Counted from the stretch's first letter, positions 8,995 through 18,157 are shown. The stretch: 64,000 bases of DNA from Microbispora catharanthi (GCF_006334915.2 NZ_VDMA02000013.1:186001-250000), one strand, 5' to 3'. A program made the numbers and translations. The notes: a model not told the origin generated them from the letters alone.

Positions 8995-10134
8995 ATGGCG
9001 CACGCGGTGGTGATCGGGGCGGGCATCGGCGGGCTGACGGCGGCCCTCGCCCTGGCGCGGAAGGACTGGTCGGTGACGGTCCTGGAACAGGCGGCCTCGA
9101 TCGAGCCGGTGGGCGCCGGGCTGGCGGTCGCGCCCAACGCGCTCCGGGCGCTCGACGTGATCGGACTCGGGGACGAGGTCAGGAAGCTCTCCGCCATCCA
9201 GGGCCAGAGCGGCATCCGGTTGCCGGCCGGCCGATGGCTGTCGCGGACCACCGCCGAGGACGCCGCCGCCCGGTATGGCGATCCCATCGTGCTGCTCACC
9301 CGCTCGGCGCTGGTCGACATCCTCGCCGGGCGCCTGCCGCAGGGCGCCCTGCGGGTGAGCACTCGGGTCGAGTCCGTCGATCCCGCGACCGGGCGCGTCA
9401 CCGTGTCGGGGGCGGCGGAGACGATCGAGGCCGACCTGGTCGTGGCGGCCGACGGGATCCGGTCCCGGATCCGCTCGGCTCTGTTCCCCGCGCATCCCGC
9501 GCCGGTCTACGCGGGCGTGACGAGCTGGCGGGCGATCGTGCCGCTGCCCGGCGTGACGGGCGCGTCCGAGACCTGGGGCCGTGGGCTGATCTTCGGAGTC
9601 ATGCCGCTCGCGGGCGGTCAGGTGTACTGCTACGCCACCGCGGCTGTTCCGGCGGGCCTGCGCGCGGCGGACGAGAGGGACGAACTGCTCCGGTTGTTCG
9701 GCCGCTGGCACGACCCGATCCCGGCGCTGCTGGACGCCGCCGACCCCGCGACCGTGCTCCGCCACGACATCCACTGCCTCGACGCCCCGCTGCCCGCCTT
9801 CCACGCGGGACGGGTCGCGCTGCTGGGCGACGCGGCCCACCCCATGACGCCCAACCTCGGACAGGGGGCCTGCCAGGCCATCGAGGACGCCGTCGTGCTC
9901 GCCGAGCGCGTCTCACCTCACGGCGACCCGGCCGCGGGGCTGGCCGTCTACAGCAGGGAGCGACTGGCACGGACGACGCCGATCGTGCGGCGGTCGCGGG
10001 CGATCGGCCGGCTCACCCGGTGGCGCAACCCGTCGGCGGTCGCTCTGCGCGACGGCGCGATGCGGGCGGCGGGCTGGTTCGGGCCCGGGCTCGCGTTGCG
10101 TCAGGGCGACCAGATCTTCACCTGGTCGCCCTGA
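8995..10134 (+). CDS. FAD-dependent aromatic-type monooxygenase
   Basis: 379 residues of the class A flavoprotein monooxygenase family (salicylate/6-hydroxynicotinate hydroxylase-like). Motifs: GAGIGGLTAALAL (FAD Rossmann loop, residues 7-19), VAADGIRSRIR (DG motif, around 150), and GDAAHPMTPNLGQGACQAIED (GD motif, around 280). A ribosome-binding site GAGGAGG precedes the ATG. Uses NAD(P)H and oxygen to hydroxylate a small aromatic or polyketide substrate; which one is not visible. Regulated by the divergent TetR. Confidence 0.9.
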   Translation: MAHAVVIGAGIGGLTAALALARKDWSVTVLEQAASIEPVGAGLAVAPNALRALDVIGLGDEVRKLSAIQGQSGIRLPAGRWLSRTTAEDAAARYGDPIVLLTRSALVDILAGRLPQGALRVSTRVESVDPATGRVTVSGAAETIEADLVVAADGIRSRIRSALFPAHPAPVYAGVTSWRAIVPLPGVTGASETWGRGLIFGVMPLAGGQVYCYATAAVPAGLRAADERDELLRLFGRWHDPIPALLDAADPATVLRHDIHCLDAPLPAFHAGRVALLGDAAHPMTPNLGQGACQAIEDAVVLAERVSPHGDPAAGLAVYSRERLARTTPIVRRSRAIGRLTRWRNPSAVALRDGAMRAAGWFGPGLALRQGDQIFTWSP

Positions 10135-10135
10135 A

Positions 10136-10154
10136 CCGCCGAGGAGATCGGCGG
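10136..10154. terminator. small hairpin between convergent genes
   Basis: CCGCCG (10136-10141) and CGGCGG (10149-10154) form a 6-bp GC stem with a 7-base loop directly after the monooxygenase stop and ahead of the convergent exporter gene. No T-run follows, as usual in this GC range. Confidence 0.45.
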
Positions 10155-10163
10155 CCGCAGCTG

Positions 10164-11051
10164 TCAGGCCGCCTCGGACGCGACCACCGGGTCGCCGATC
10201 CTGTCCGGCTCGGCCGGTGCGGCAGCGGGCTTGGAATGGTCGGGGGCGAGGCGGCCGAGCGTGATCGTCCCGGCGATCAGCAGGCCGGCCGCGAGCAGCG
10301 CGGGGATCACCTTGTCCACTTCGGTGGGCAGCGACTCGCCCAGCAGCACCGCTCCGGCGGTGACCGAGGTGATGGGGTCGACGACCTGGACCCCGGCGTA
10401 GGCGATGCCGAAGTAGCCCACGGCGTACGACTTCTGCAGCAGCACCACGGCGCAGACCAGCAGCACCGGGATGGCCAGGGTGAACCAGTGGAGCAGGTGA
10501 CCGAGGTCTCCTTGGAGCCCACCGCCGACGACCCGGACGAAGGTGGACACGGTAGCGGTGACCGCTCCGGCGCCGACCGCCATCAGCAGCGCCTTCGCCG
10601 GGCCCCTCAGCCGACGGGCCGCGGTGAACGTGACGGCGACCACCAGGGCGACGCAGCCGATCAGCTCCAGGGCGTGCGCGTCGGACAGGACCGGAGTCAC
10701 GTTGTGCGCCGGGACCAGCAACATGAGGCCGAGCAGGCCGACCGCCACCGCGATCGACCCGGCGATCTCTGCCCGGCGCGGGCGCCTGCCGTGCAGCGTC
10801 GCGGCGAGCGGCACCGCGAACACGAGGGTCGCCACGCTCACGGGCTGGACGACGACCAGCGGAGCCAGGCTGAGCGCCACCGCGTGCAGGGACGCCCCGG
10901 TGAAACCGATGACCCCGCCGATCCACCAGCGGGGCCTTCTGACGAGAGCGAGGGTGGCCCCCTCGCTCACCGCTTCGAACTGCTGCAGCGCCGCACCCAG
11001 GGCGTATCCCAGCGCGCCGACGAGGGCGATGGCCACTCCCACCCAGGTCAT
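10164..11051 (-). CDS. DMT superfamily transporter (EamA/NIPA-like)
   Basis: About 295 residues with nine to ten hydrophobic segments (for example WVGVAIALVGALGYALGAAL at the N-terminus, and VLLVCAVVLLQKSYAVGYFG). The layout of two similar halves, with GIAYAGVQVVDPITSVTAGAVLLGE near the end, fits drug/metabolite transporters of the EamA type. The ATG at 11051 begins the first membrane span; a TTG at 11087 would add a basic 12-residue tail. Substrate unknown. Convergent with the monooxygenase, so a functional link is not implied. Confidence 0.82.
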   Translation of the reverse strand: MTWVGVAIALVGALGYALGAALQQFEAVSEGATLALVRRPRWWIGGVIGFTGASLHAVALSLAPLVVVQPVSVATLVFAVPLAATLHGRRPRRAEIAGSIAVAVGLLGLMLLVPAHNVTPVLSDAHALELIGCVALVVAVTFTAARRLRGPAKALLMAVGAGAVTATVSTFVRVVGGGLQGDLGHLLHWFTLAIPVLLVCAVVLLQKSYAVGYFGIAYAGVQVVDPITSVTAGAVLLGESLPTEVDKVIPALLAAGLLIAGTITLGRLAPDHSKPAAAPAEPDRIGDPVVASEAA

Positions 11052-11213
11052 GCGCGCCCGCCGGCGTGTCGAGAAATCACCACGCAAGCTTAGTGGGACC
11101 CGGCACTCGCCCAGGGAGCCCGTGACACAAGTCCGGCTTTCCGGCCAGCTCCCCCAGATCCGCTCCCCGGGATCCGCGACCGGCGCGGATCCCGGTGGGG
11201 AACGATGCGCGGC

Positions 11214-11470
11214 TCAGTCGACGCCGCTGGACAGGGCGAGGTCGATGACCCCGGTGTTCTCGGTCACCCAGGTGGCGGACAGCCCGCCCTCCTTGACAGC
11301 GCGACGCCGTCCGCCCGGACCACGCGGAGGCGGTCGCCGGCGAGGACGAGCTGCATGGCGCTGTCGTGCTCCAGGACCCAGTTCGTGGACAGGCCCCCTC
11401 CTTCACCCAGGCCCTGCCGTCGGCCGTCACCACCCCGATCCGGTCACCCGACGCCCACTTCAGGACCACT
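11214..11470 (-). pseudogene. decayed VKEGGL-repeat protein remnant
   Basis: On the minus strand three frames can be stitched into two tandem units of a repeat: GDRIGVVTADGRAWVKEG..., then LSTNWVLEHDSAMQLVLAGD, RLRVVRADGVAL..., VKEGGLSATWVTENTGVIDL, ending LALSSGVD and TGA at 11214. Each VKEGGL block has lost one G: the G-run near 11398 has five where six are needed, and the Leu-Val junction near 11298 also lacks one. The remnant starts right behind the VOC stop, with no own start codon. Such repeats occur as C-terminal carbohydrate-binding-like domains in related actinomycete secreted proteins (from memory, not searched). Confidence 0.7.
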
Positions 11471-11479
11471 GGGCCCGCT

Positions 11480-11836
11480 TCAGGACCTCTCCGGACACAC
11501 GCAGAAAAGGTGGCCCTCCGGGTCGGCGAGCACCACCCAGTCGCCCGGCTGGAACTCCGGCTTGGTCGCCCCGAGCGCGATGTACTCCTCCACCGCCTTG
11601 GCCACGTCGGGCACCCGGAAGTCGAGGTGGAACTGCTTGTCCGGGCCGGGCCAGGAGGGGGCCTTCCGGTCGGGCACGCGCTGGAAGTAGATGCTCGTCG
11701 CGCCGTCGCCGATCCCCGCGTACTCCTCCTCGGCGTACTGCACGGGGAATCCGGTGATCTGGGAGTAGAACTCGGCGAGCTTCTTCGGCTCGGCACAGTC
11801 GATGGTCACGGCGATGAGCTTCGCGATCGTTGTCAT
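11480..11836 (-). CDS. VOC (glyoxalase/bleomycin-resistance fold) protein
   Basis: About 118 residues, a single VOC module pair: begins AKLIAVTIDCAEPKKLAEFY and ends WVVLADPEGHLFCVCPERS, with the conserved DPEGH strand before the C-terminus. ATG 11836 is preferred because GGAAAG lies nine bases upstream; ATG 11845 overlaps that site. Likely metal-binding or dimeric small-molecule binding protein; function unassigned. A repeat-domain remnant lies immediately downstream. Confidence 0.82.
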   Translation of the reverse strand: MTTIAKLIAVTIDCAEPKKLAEFYSQITGFPVQYAEEEYAGIGDGATSIYFQRVPDRKAPSWPGPDKQFHLDFRVPDVAKAVEEYIALGATKPEFQPGDWVVLADPEGHLFCVCPERS

Positions 11837-11964
11837 GGGGACCATCTTTCCGCGTATACCTGTCAGGGAGTGTCAGGTAGGTGCGCCACGGAAATCGGCA
11901 TCGATAGTGGGACCATGAACCGGGCATGTGGAACCAGTCCGGCAAGCGAGTCGTTGGAGCGGAT

Positions 11965-14232
11965 GTGGCACGGGTAGGCGAATGGATCAAGCGGTTCCTG
12001 GACAAACCAGGAAGCGTCGATCTGGCCCCCTTCCAGCGGATCGTGGCCGAGGCGGGCGAGCTGGAGGGCGAGGTCACCCGGCGCGCCGACCTGCGCCCCG
12101 CGGCCGTCGATCCCGACTGGGTCGGCTCCGCCGACTTCTGCGCCGTGATGCGGGAGGCCGCCCGCCGGGCGCTCGGCCAGCGGCCGTACGACGTGCAGCT
12201 CGTGGGCATGCTCGCCATGCTCGAGGGCCACGTCGTGCAGATGGCCACCGGCGAGGGCAAGACGCTCGTCGGCGCGCTGACGGCGGCCGGGTTCGCGTTG
12301 CGCGGCGCCCGGGTCCACGCGGTCTCGGTCAACGACTACCTCGCCCGCCGCGACGCCGAGTGGATGGGCCCGCTGTACGAGACGCTCGGCCTCACGGCCG
12401 GGTGGATCGCCGAGACCTCCACCTCGGAGGAGCGGGGGGCGGCGTACGCCTGCGACGTCACGTACGGAGCCGTCAGCGAGCTGGGGTTCGACGTGCTGCG
12501 CGACCGCCTGTGCACCGACCCGGCCGAACTTGTCGTGCCCGCCCCCGAGGTCGCGCTGGTGGACGAGGCCGACTCGGTCCTGGTGGACGAGGCCCGCGTG
12601 CCGCTGGTGCTGGCCGGCACGGCCGACCCCGGCACGGCGCTGCCCGAGATGGCGGCCCTGGTGCGGCGGCTGTCGCGCGGCTACCACTACACGATCGACG
12701 AGGAGGGGCGCAGCGTCTTCCTCACCCCCAAGGGCACCGACACGGTCGAGAAGGCCCTCGGGGTCGACCTCTACGAGCACCCCGGCGTGGTGACCCAGGT
12801 CAACCTCGCCCTGCACGCCCACGCGCTGCTGACCAGGGACGTCGACTACATCGTGAGGGACGGCCGGGTCCACCTGATCAACACCTCGCGCGGCCGGGTC
12901 GCCGTGCTGCAGCGCTGGCCGGACGGGCTGCAGGCGGCCGTCGAGGCCAAGGAGCACCTGCCGGCGTCGGAGACGGGCGAGATCCTCGACTCGCTCACCG
13001 TGCAGAGCCTCATCCGCCGCTACCCGCAGGTGTGTGGCATGACCGGCACCGCGATCGCCGTGGCCGAGCAGCTGCGGGAGTTCTACGACCTCAGGGTCGC
13101 GGTCATCCCGCCCAACAGGCCGTGCGTACGGGTGGACGAGCCCGACCGGATCTTCGCCACGCTGGAGGACAAGGAGCGGGCGCTGCTGGAGGAGATCGAG
13201 ACCCGGCACGCCACCGGGCAGCCGATCCTCGTCGGCACGCTCGACGTCGCCGAGTCCGAGCGCCTGGCCGAGGCCCTGGAGGCCGGGGGGCTGAGCGCGG
13301 CCGTGCTCAACGCGAAGAACGACGCCGAGGAGGCGCAGATCATCGCGAAGGCCGGCCGGCGCGGCGCGATCACGGTGTCCACGCAGATGGCCGGGCGCGG
13401 CACCGACATCCGGCTCGGCGCGGGCGACCCGGACGAGGAGCAGGAGGTCGCCGCGCTCGGCGGGCTCTACGTCATCGGCACCGGCAGGCACGAGAGCAGC
13501 AGGCTGGACGACCAGTTGCGGGGCCGCGCCGGACGGCAGGGCGACCCCGGCGGCTCGGTGTTCTTCGTCAGCGGCGAGGACACGCTCCTCACCGCGTACG
13601 CGCCGGACCAGTCGCTGCCCGCGGCCGGCCGCGACGGCGTCGTGCGGGCCGCGGACGCCGCCGGGCTGGTGGCACACGCCCAGCGCGTGGCGGAGGGCGT
13701 CAACCTGGAGATCCACCGCAACACCTGGCGCTACACGCGGCTGCAGGAGCGCCAGCGGGCGGAGGTGCTGGAGCGGCGCGACCGCGTCCTGCACGGCGAC
13801 ACGGGGGCGCGGGCCCTGGAGCAGGCCTGCCCGGAGCGCTACCGCGAGCTGTGCGAGACGGCGGGCGAGGAGACGGTCGAACGGGCCGCCCGGCAGATCG
13901 TGCTGTATCACCTCGACCGCTGCTGGACCGAGCACCTCGGCTTCCTCGCCGACCTCCGCGAGGGCATCCACCTGCGGGCCCTCGGGCGGTTGAACCCGCT
14001 CGACGAGTTCAACCGCGAGGCCGTTCCGGCCTACCGGGCGATGCTCGACGAGGTCGAGCGGCGTTCCAAGGAGACCTTCGAGAAGGCCGACGTCACCCGG
14101 GACCTCGCGGAGCAGGGCCTCAAGCGGCCCACGGCCACCTGGACCTACCTGGTGCAGGACAACCCGTTCGGCTCGGAGTGGGACCGCGTGCTCAAGCGCG
14201 TGGCCGGAGCGCTCAAGCGCCGCAAACGGTAG
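11965..14232 (+). CDS. secA2: accessory protein translocase ATPase SecA2
   Basis: 755 residues from the GTG at 11965, which has TTGGAG at 11954-11959; an ATG at 11926 is in frame but lacks a ribosome-binding site. SecA family features in order: nucleotide-binding domain with Walker A GEGKT (96-100) and DEAD box (200-203), the pre-protein cross-linking region, then the second motor domain with [12 protein letters not shown] and [12 protein letters not shown]. It is shorter than housekeeping SecA (about 900 residues) and lacks the C-terminal zinc-binding Cys tail, as in actinobacterial SecA2. Powers export of a subset of proteins through SecYEG. No accessory SecY2 or export substrates are adjacent. 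Confidence 0.93.
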   Translation: MARVGEWIKRFLDKPGSVDLAPFQRIVAEAGELEGEVTRRADLRPAAVDPDWVGSADFCAVMREAARRALGQRPYDVQLVGMLAMLEGHVVQMATGEGKTLVGALTAAGFALRGARVHAVSVNDYLARRDAEWMGPLYETLGLTAGWIAETSTSEERGAAYACDVTYGAVSELGFDVLRDRLCTDPAELVVPAPEVALVDEADSVLVDEARVPLVLAGTADPGTALPEMAALVRRLSRGYHYTIDEEGRSVFLTPKGTDTVEKALGVDLYEHPGVVTQVNLALHAHALLTRDVDYIVRDGRVHLINTSRGRVAVLQRWPDGLQAAVEAKEHLPASETGEILDSLTVQSLIRRYPQVCGMTGTAIAVAEQLREFYDLRVAVIPPNRPCVRVDEPDRIFATLEDKERALLEEIETRHATGQPILVGTLDVAESERLAEALEAGGLSAAVLNAKNDAEEAQIIAKAGRRGAITVSTQMAGRGTDIRLGAGDPDEEQEVAALGGLYVIGTGRHESSRLDDQLRGRAGRQGDPGGSVFFVSGEDTLLTAYAPDQSLPAAGRDGVVRAADAAGLVAHAQRVAEGVNLEIHRNTWRYTRLQERQRAEVLERRDRVLHGDTGARALEQACPERYRELCETAGEETVERAARQIVLYHLDRCWTEHLGFLADLREGIHLRALGRLNPLDEFNREAVPAYRAMLDEVERRSKETFEKADVTRDLAEQGLKRPTATWTYLVQDNPFGSEWDRVLKRVAGALKRRKR

Positions 14233-14254
14233 AGGTCCGCGGGCCGCCGGGGCC

Positions 14255-15409
14255 CTACTCGTCGCGGTCGCGGCCCTGCCGGTGCGAGGTTCCGTGAGCG
14301 TGGGCGGGCCGGCTCAGCACGGCCTTGGCGCCCACGGCGGCGAGCGCGCACACCACGATCGCGACCGAGAAGGCGGGAACGGCCGCCTCTTCCAGCTGTC
14401 CGTCCACGGCCGACGCGGGGGTGAACGCCGGGGAGGCCGTCACCTCGCTGGTCCTCGCCCCCTTCACGGTCTCCGCGACGGTCTTCGGGGTGGTCTTCGG
14501 GATGGTCTTCCCGGCGGCGTTCGCGGCAGGGTTCGCGGCAGGATTCGGGGCAGGGTTCGCCCCTGTCGTACCAAAAAGTGGGGACATCTGGGCCGTGGCC
14601 GCCTCGGCCCGCATGGCCGACGCGTCCGGCGTGTCCGGCGAGGCGGGCGGCGCGGGCGCGGCGGGCGCCACGGACGCGGAGGCCACGGGGGCCACGGGGG
14701 CCACGGGGGCCGGGCTCTCCTTCACGCCGGGCGTGGACGTGGGAGCGGAGTCCTGCGGCGCGGCGGGAGAGGCGGAGGGAGCGGGAGCCGTGGCGGGGCA
14801 GGGCGGCGGGGGCTTCGGCTGGTCCTTGACCCCGTACGCGCCCGTCGAGAACGGCTTGGGCGCGCCCGTCTTGCCGAGGCCCTTGCCCCATTGAGTGATC
14901 ACGTACTTCACCGGGATGTGGCCGAGCCCGTCCGCGTCCTCGACGGTGAGCGAGTCGGTGTTCCAGGTGCCGCCGGTCAGATCGGCGAACGTCTTGCCGT
15001 CGAGGTCGAGCATGACGCCGCTGCTGGAGGGAACGCCGGGGCCGCGGTCGCCGATGAAGAAGTCGGCCTTCTTCCCCTTGTAGACCACATAGCCCTTGGT
15101 GCCCATCGGCCAGCTCGGGCTGGCGGCCAGGCCCTCCTGCATCGGCTCGCCCGACGCGGGGGCGCCGGTGTCGCCGTTGACGCCCGACCCGTCGTCCCAG
15201 AAGTACGACGCGGTCGTCTTGCCGGCGTACAGGACGGTGTGGCCTTCGGCGGTCGGGCAGCCGACCTCGGGAACGGCGGGCGCGGTGGCCGCGTCGGCGC
15301 CGTCGGCGGGTGTGTCCTGGGAGCCCGCCGGGGCGGGGCGGGCGGAGGCGTCCTGCCGGTGCGGGGACACGGCGGTCGCGTGAAGCGTCTCGCCCTTCGC
15401 CGGGCTCAT
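14255..15409 (-). CDS. putative barrel-domain protein with Ala/Pro linker and C-terminal membrane anchor
   Basis: 384 residues from ATG 15409. Residues about 50-180 form a compact domain with SWPMGTKGYVVYKGKKADFF, then IGDRGPG and SGVMLDLDGKTFADL; the GT-(x)-V, DRGP and DL-(x)-FA pattern resembles RlpA/3D double-psi beta-barrels, though weakly. A long Ala/Pro/Thr linker follows, then one membrane span (VPAFSVAIVVCALAAVGAKA) and a basic tail. There is no signal peptide after ATG 15409. That ATG has a GGAG only three bases away; a better-spaced AGGAG (15462-15466) precedes an in-frame ATT at 15454, the only upstream candidate. Function unknown. Confidence 0.65.
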   Translation of the reverse strand: MSPAKGETLHATAVSPHRQDASARPAPAGSQDTPADGADAATAPAVPEVGCPTAEGHTVLYAGKTTASYFWDDGSGVNGDTGAPASGEPMQEGLAASPSWPMGTKGYVVYKGKKADFFIGDRGPGVPSSSGVMLDLDGKTFADLTGGTWNTDSLTVEDADGLGHIPVKYVITQWGKGLGKTGAPKPFSTGAYGVKDQPKPPPPCPATAPAPSASPAAPQDSAPTSTPGVKESPAPVAPVAPVASASVAPAAPAPPASPDTPDASAMRAEAATAQMSPLFGTTGANPAPNPAANPAANAAGKTIPKTTPKTVAETVKGARTSEVTASPAFTPASAVDGQLEEAAVPAFSVAIVVCALAAVGAKAVLSRPAHAHGTSHRQGRDRDE

Positions 15410-15586
15410 CTGCTCCCGGAGGGCGTCGTTGTGGGGGTCCGCGTAGCTGGAAATGGGGGATCTCCTGACTGGTCACGGTTGGGTAACCGGACACTAAGCC
15501 AAGAACACCCCAAATCTCGACATCTCAGGCGAAAGTTTTACTTTCTGGACGAACTTCCCATGAAGTGGCAAAGTCAGATGCGACGC

Positions 15587-15605
15587 GCCCCCCTTCCCGG
15601 GGGGC
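15587..15605 (-). terminator. terminator hairpin of the GH5 gene
   Basis: A 7-bp stem, GCCCCCC against GGGGGGC with a five-base loop (TTCCC), lies 33 bases downstream of the GH5 stop on the minus strand. Its position between two same-strand genes fits an intrinsic terminator. Confidence 0.55.
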
Positions 15606-15637
15606 CGGAGGGAAGGAGGGCACGCCACGTATCGGGA

Positions 15638-17194
15638 TCAGGACGTCAGCAGGCGAGCCCGCAGCCCGGCCCCGAAGGCGGTCGGGGTGCCGTTGTAGTC
15701 GCTGATCAGGGACGGGCCGGTGGAGCAGTCCCAGGTGTTCCAGGTCCAGCCGAGGTAGGACAGGCCCTTGGCGTCGAACCAGTTCATGACCTGGTCGATG
15801 AACCCGTGCGAGCAGGTGTTCTCACCGATCTCCCCGGCCACCAACGGGACCTGGGCCGCCACCGGCGCGAGCTGGGCGTCCCAGCACGAGGTGCTGACGC
15901 AGGAGTTGAAGTTGTACACGTGCCACGCGGCGGCCAGGTTGTTCCGCGAGTCCGTGGGCTTGTACTGCAGCCACTGCGACAGGTCGTTGGAGTAGGCCAG
16001 GCCGCCCAGCATGATGATGTTGGTCGCACCGGTGGCGCGCACCGCGTTCACCAGGGACTGGAAGCCCGCCACCTGGTAGGGGATGCCGGAGCAGGTGCCG
16101 CCGTCGCGCCAGCAGGCCCACCCCGAGGCGGCGCCGCCGGTCGCGCGCTCCGGATAGGGCTCGTTGAACAGGTCGAACACGACCTCGTCACGGCCCTTGA
16201 ACGCGTTCGCCACCCCTGTCCAGAACTGCGGGGCGTACTGCGCGTCCGGCATCGGCTTCTGGCAGGAGGCGTGGACGTCGGAGCAGCCCGAGGAGTTGCC
16301 GGTGTACTGGCCGTAGTTCCAGTGCATCTCGACGATCGGGGTGACGCCCTTGGCGACCAGCCGGTCGACGTACGCCTTGACCTCGTTCTGGTAGGCGGCG
16401 CCGCCGTACGAGGACTGGATGTTGCTCAGGCCGAGCCAGCACTCCTCGTTCAGCGGGACGCGGACCGCCCTCACGTTCCACGTCCTCATCGCGTCGATCG
16501 CCGCGTTGTCGACCGGGCCGTCCCAGATGCCGCGGCCCTGGACGCACATGAACTCGCCGCCCGACCGGTTGACCCCAAGCAGCCGGTACGGCGTGCCGGT
16601 CGCGGCGTTCACGATCTTGTTGCCCGACACCTTCAGCTTCGGCGCCGCCCCTGTGGAGGGGCTGGTGGAGGGGCTGGGCGACGTCGAGGGCGAGGGGCTC
16701 GGGGACGGGCTCCGCGAGGGGCTGGGCGACGGGCTCGGCGACGGGCTCGGCGAGCGGGAGGGCGAGGGCGACGGGGACTGCGACGGCGTGCCGCCGTCGC
16801 AGGCGACGCCGTTCAGCGTGAAGTCGGTCGGCGCCGGGTTGCTTCCGGACCAGGATCCGTTGAAGCCGATGCTCGTCGAGCCGCCGGTGGACAGGGACCT
16901 GTTCCAGTCCACCGCCGTCGCGGTCACGGCGCTGCCCGACTGGCTCCAGGTGGCCGACCACCCCTGGGTGACCTTCTGACCGCTGTCGGGGAACGTGAAG
17001 GTGAGCGTCCAGTCGCTCAGGGCGTCGCCCAGGTTCTGGATGCTCAGGTTGGCGGACATGCCGCCCTGCCACTGACTGGCCGTGTAGGTGACCTTGCACG
17101 CCACGGCGGCCTGGGCCGCCGGCGTGTTGCCCAAGGCGAGTCCGCCTGCGGCGATCAGCCCCAGTGCGGTGAGGATCGCGCCTCTCCGTCGCAT
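15638..17194 (-). CDS. secreted GH5 cellulase with N-terminal CBM2
   Basis: 518 residues from ATG 17194 (AAGGACGGAG upstream). Signal peptide to about residue 31 (RRRGAILTALGLIAAGGLAL, cleavage near AQA-AV). Next a family 2 carbohydrate-binding module of about 100 residues with conserved surface Trp (QWQGGMSANLSIQNLGD, GWSATWSQSG, GFNGSW). A Ser-Pro linker of about 50 residues, built from tandem six-base units, leads to a GH5 barrel: DLFNEPYPE gives the acid/base Glu (345) and VAGEIGE the nucleophile (455). Hydrolyses beta-1,4-glucans outside the cell. It is monocistronic with an inverted repeat in its promoter region at 17235-17250. Confidence 0.93.
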   Translation of the reverse strand: MRRRGAILTALGLIAAGGLALGNTPAAQAAVACKVTYTASQWQGGMSANLSIQNLGDALSDWTLTFTFPDSGQKVTQGWSATWSQSGSAVTATAVDWNRSLSTGGSTSIGFNGSWSGSNPAPTDFTLNGVACDGGTPSQSPSPSPSRSPSPSPSPSPSPSRSPSPSPSPSTSPSPSTSPSTGAAPKLKVSGNKIVNAATGTPYRLLGVNRSGGEFMCVQGRGIWDGPVDNAAIDAMRTWNVRAVRVPLNEECWLGLSNIQSSYGGAAYQNEVKAYVDRLVAKGVTPIVEMHWNYGQYTGNSSGCSDVHASCQKPMPDAQYAPQFWTGVANAFKGRDEVVFDLFNEPYPERATGGAASGWACWRDGGTCSGIPYQVAGFQSLVNAVRATGATNIIMLGGLAYSNDLSQWLQYKPTDSRNNLAAAWHVYNFNSCVSTSCWDAQLAPVAAQVPLVAGEIGENTCSHGFIDQVMNWFDAKGLSYLGWTWNTWDCSTGPSLISDYNGTPTAFGAGLRARLLTS

Positions 17195-17234
17195 GCTCCG
17201 TCCTTCCATAGAAGACCGGAGCGAAGCGTTGTGA

Positions 17235-17250
17235 ACTAGACCGGTTAAGT
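17235..17250. promoter_or_regulatory. imperfect palindrome in the GH5 promoter
   Basis: ACTAGACCGGTTAAGT is symmetric at 12 of 16 positions around ACCGGT and lies next to a minus-strand TTGACT (17253-17248) that could be the -35 element. It is not the classic cellulase-repressor (CebR) box. A role as an operator is plausible but unproven. Confidence 0.35.
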
Positions 17251-17368
17251 CAAAGACGCGGCGGGCGTCACCCCGGCTGAACTGGGCCTACCTGCCGCGA
17301 GCAGGTGAAATTTTCAGCCGGGATCCGGCCCGGCGCGCCGCCTCCGGGGCGTCGGCCGCCCGCCGCCG

Positions 17369-17980
17369 TCAGGACGCCCCCGCAGCACTCGATTCTCTGA
17401 CGAAGTGCCCGCGGCAATGGGGGCAGCAGAAGCCGTAGGTCTGCCCGTCGCGCTCCAGGATCACCGCCTCTTCCAGCGGCACGGTGGCGCCGCAGACCGG
17501 GTCGACGACCATGCCGTCCGGCACGTGCGCGGCCGATCCGGTCTTGGCCTCCTCGATCAGGGCGAGGAAGTCCGAGGAACGCCGCACCCGCCCGCGCAGG
17601 CCGTAGCCGCCCTCCGGAAGACTGATCACGTTCACCACGACACGCGGCTCGGGGCGCCCCTCCGCCTCCGCGAGTTCGGCGGTGATCCGGGAGATGAGGT
17701 GCTCGCTCATCTCCTTGCCCCACAGTCCGACGATGACGTTCACCACATACCAAGGGTCCTGCGAGCCGTCGAGCAGGTTCCCGCCCGCGATCCAGACCTC
17801 CTCCTCACGGACCACCACGTGGGAGAGCGAGTCGAACAGATCCATGACACCGGGGTCCGCGGCGGGTGTCGTGCCGTCCACGGGCGACAGCAGACGCCGC
17901 GCCGTGAGCCGCCCGGCGAGCACCCGGCGCTCCCACTCGTCGAACATGCCCTTGGGCACCAGCAGCTCGACAAACAACAT
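17369..17980 (-). CDS. tautomerase-like protein with C-terminal YHS metal-binding domain
   Basis: 203 residues. The N-terminal 130 residues resemble the tautomerase/MIF fold, with EMSEHLISRITAELAEAEGR and the NVISLPEGGYGLRGRV strand near its end; the catalytic N-terminal Pro of classical tautomerases is not evident. Residues about 155-200 are a YHS domain: VDPVCGATVPLEEA, then QTYGFCCPHCRGHFVRE, giving three or four Cys and a His for a metal ion. GGAG five bases before the ATG supports the start. Possibly a metal-handling or sensing protein. Neighbours (orphan LanC-like upstream, GH5 downstream, each more than 170 bases away) give no pathway. Confidence 0.7.
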   Translation of the reverse strand: MLFVELLVPKGMFDEWERRVLAGRLTARRLLSPVDGTTPAADPGVMDLFDSLSHVVVREEEVWIAGGNLLDGSQDPWYVVNVIVGLWGKEMSEHLISRITAELAEAEGRPEPRVVVNVISLPEGGYGLRGRVRRSSDFLALIEEAKTGSAAHVPDGMVVDPVCGATVPLEEAVILERDGQTYGFCCPHCRGHFVRESSAAGAS

Positions 17981-18157
17981 CGTCGCTCCATCCTTCCCGA
18001 AAAGGGTCGATCGGTGGCGATTTTGCCGCGACGAATCCTCACTGTCGTCGCCCCGGGGAGGACTCTCCCGGCTACTGCGCCGGGCGCAGTGGGCGGGCGC
18101 GCTACGCCGTACGGAGTAGTCCGCTCCCGACCCCGTCCGGCGTCTGCGAGCGCGTGG

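Noticed and set aside
8342-12000. Natural product cluster around the flavin monooxygenase
   Set aside because: Neighbours are a regulator, an exporter and a VOC protein only; no scaffold-forming enzyme.
11863-13971. 702-codon open frame opposite secA2
   Set aside because: Lies wholly over SecA2, which has clear motifs; composition is that of a shadow.
16640-16800. Tandem short repeats, possible CRISPR or satellite
   Set aside because: They encode the Ser-Pro linker of the GH5 enzyme in frame; units are six bases and without spacers.
14282-17239. 985-codon open frame on the plus strand
   Set aside because: It is antisense to the GH5 and barrel genes, has no start signal, and its sequence is the Arg/Gly-rich type produced by GC-rich shadows.
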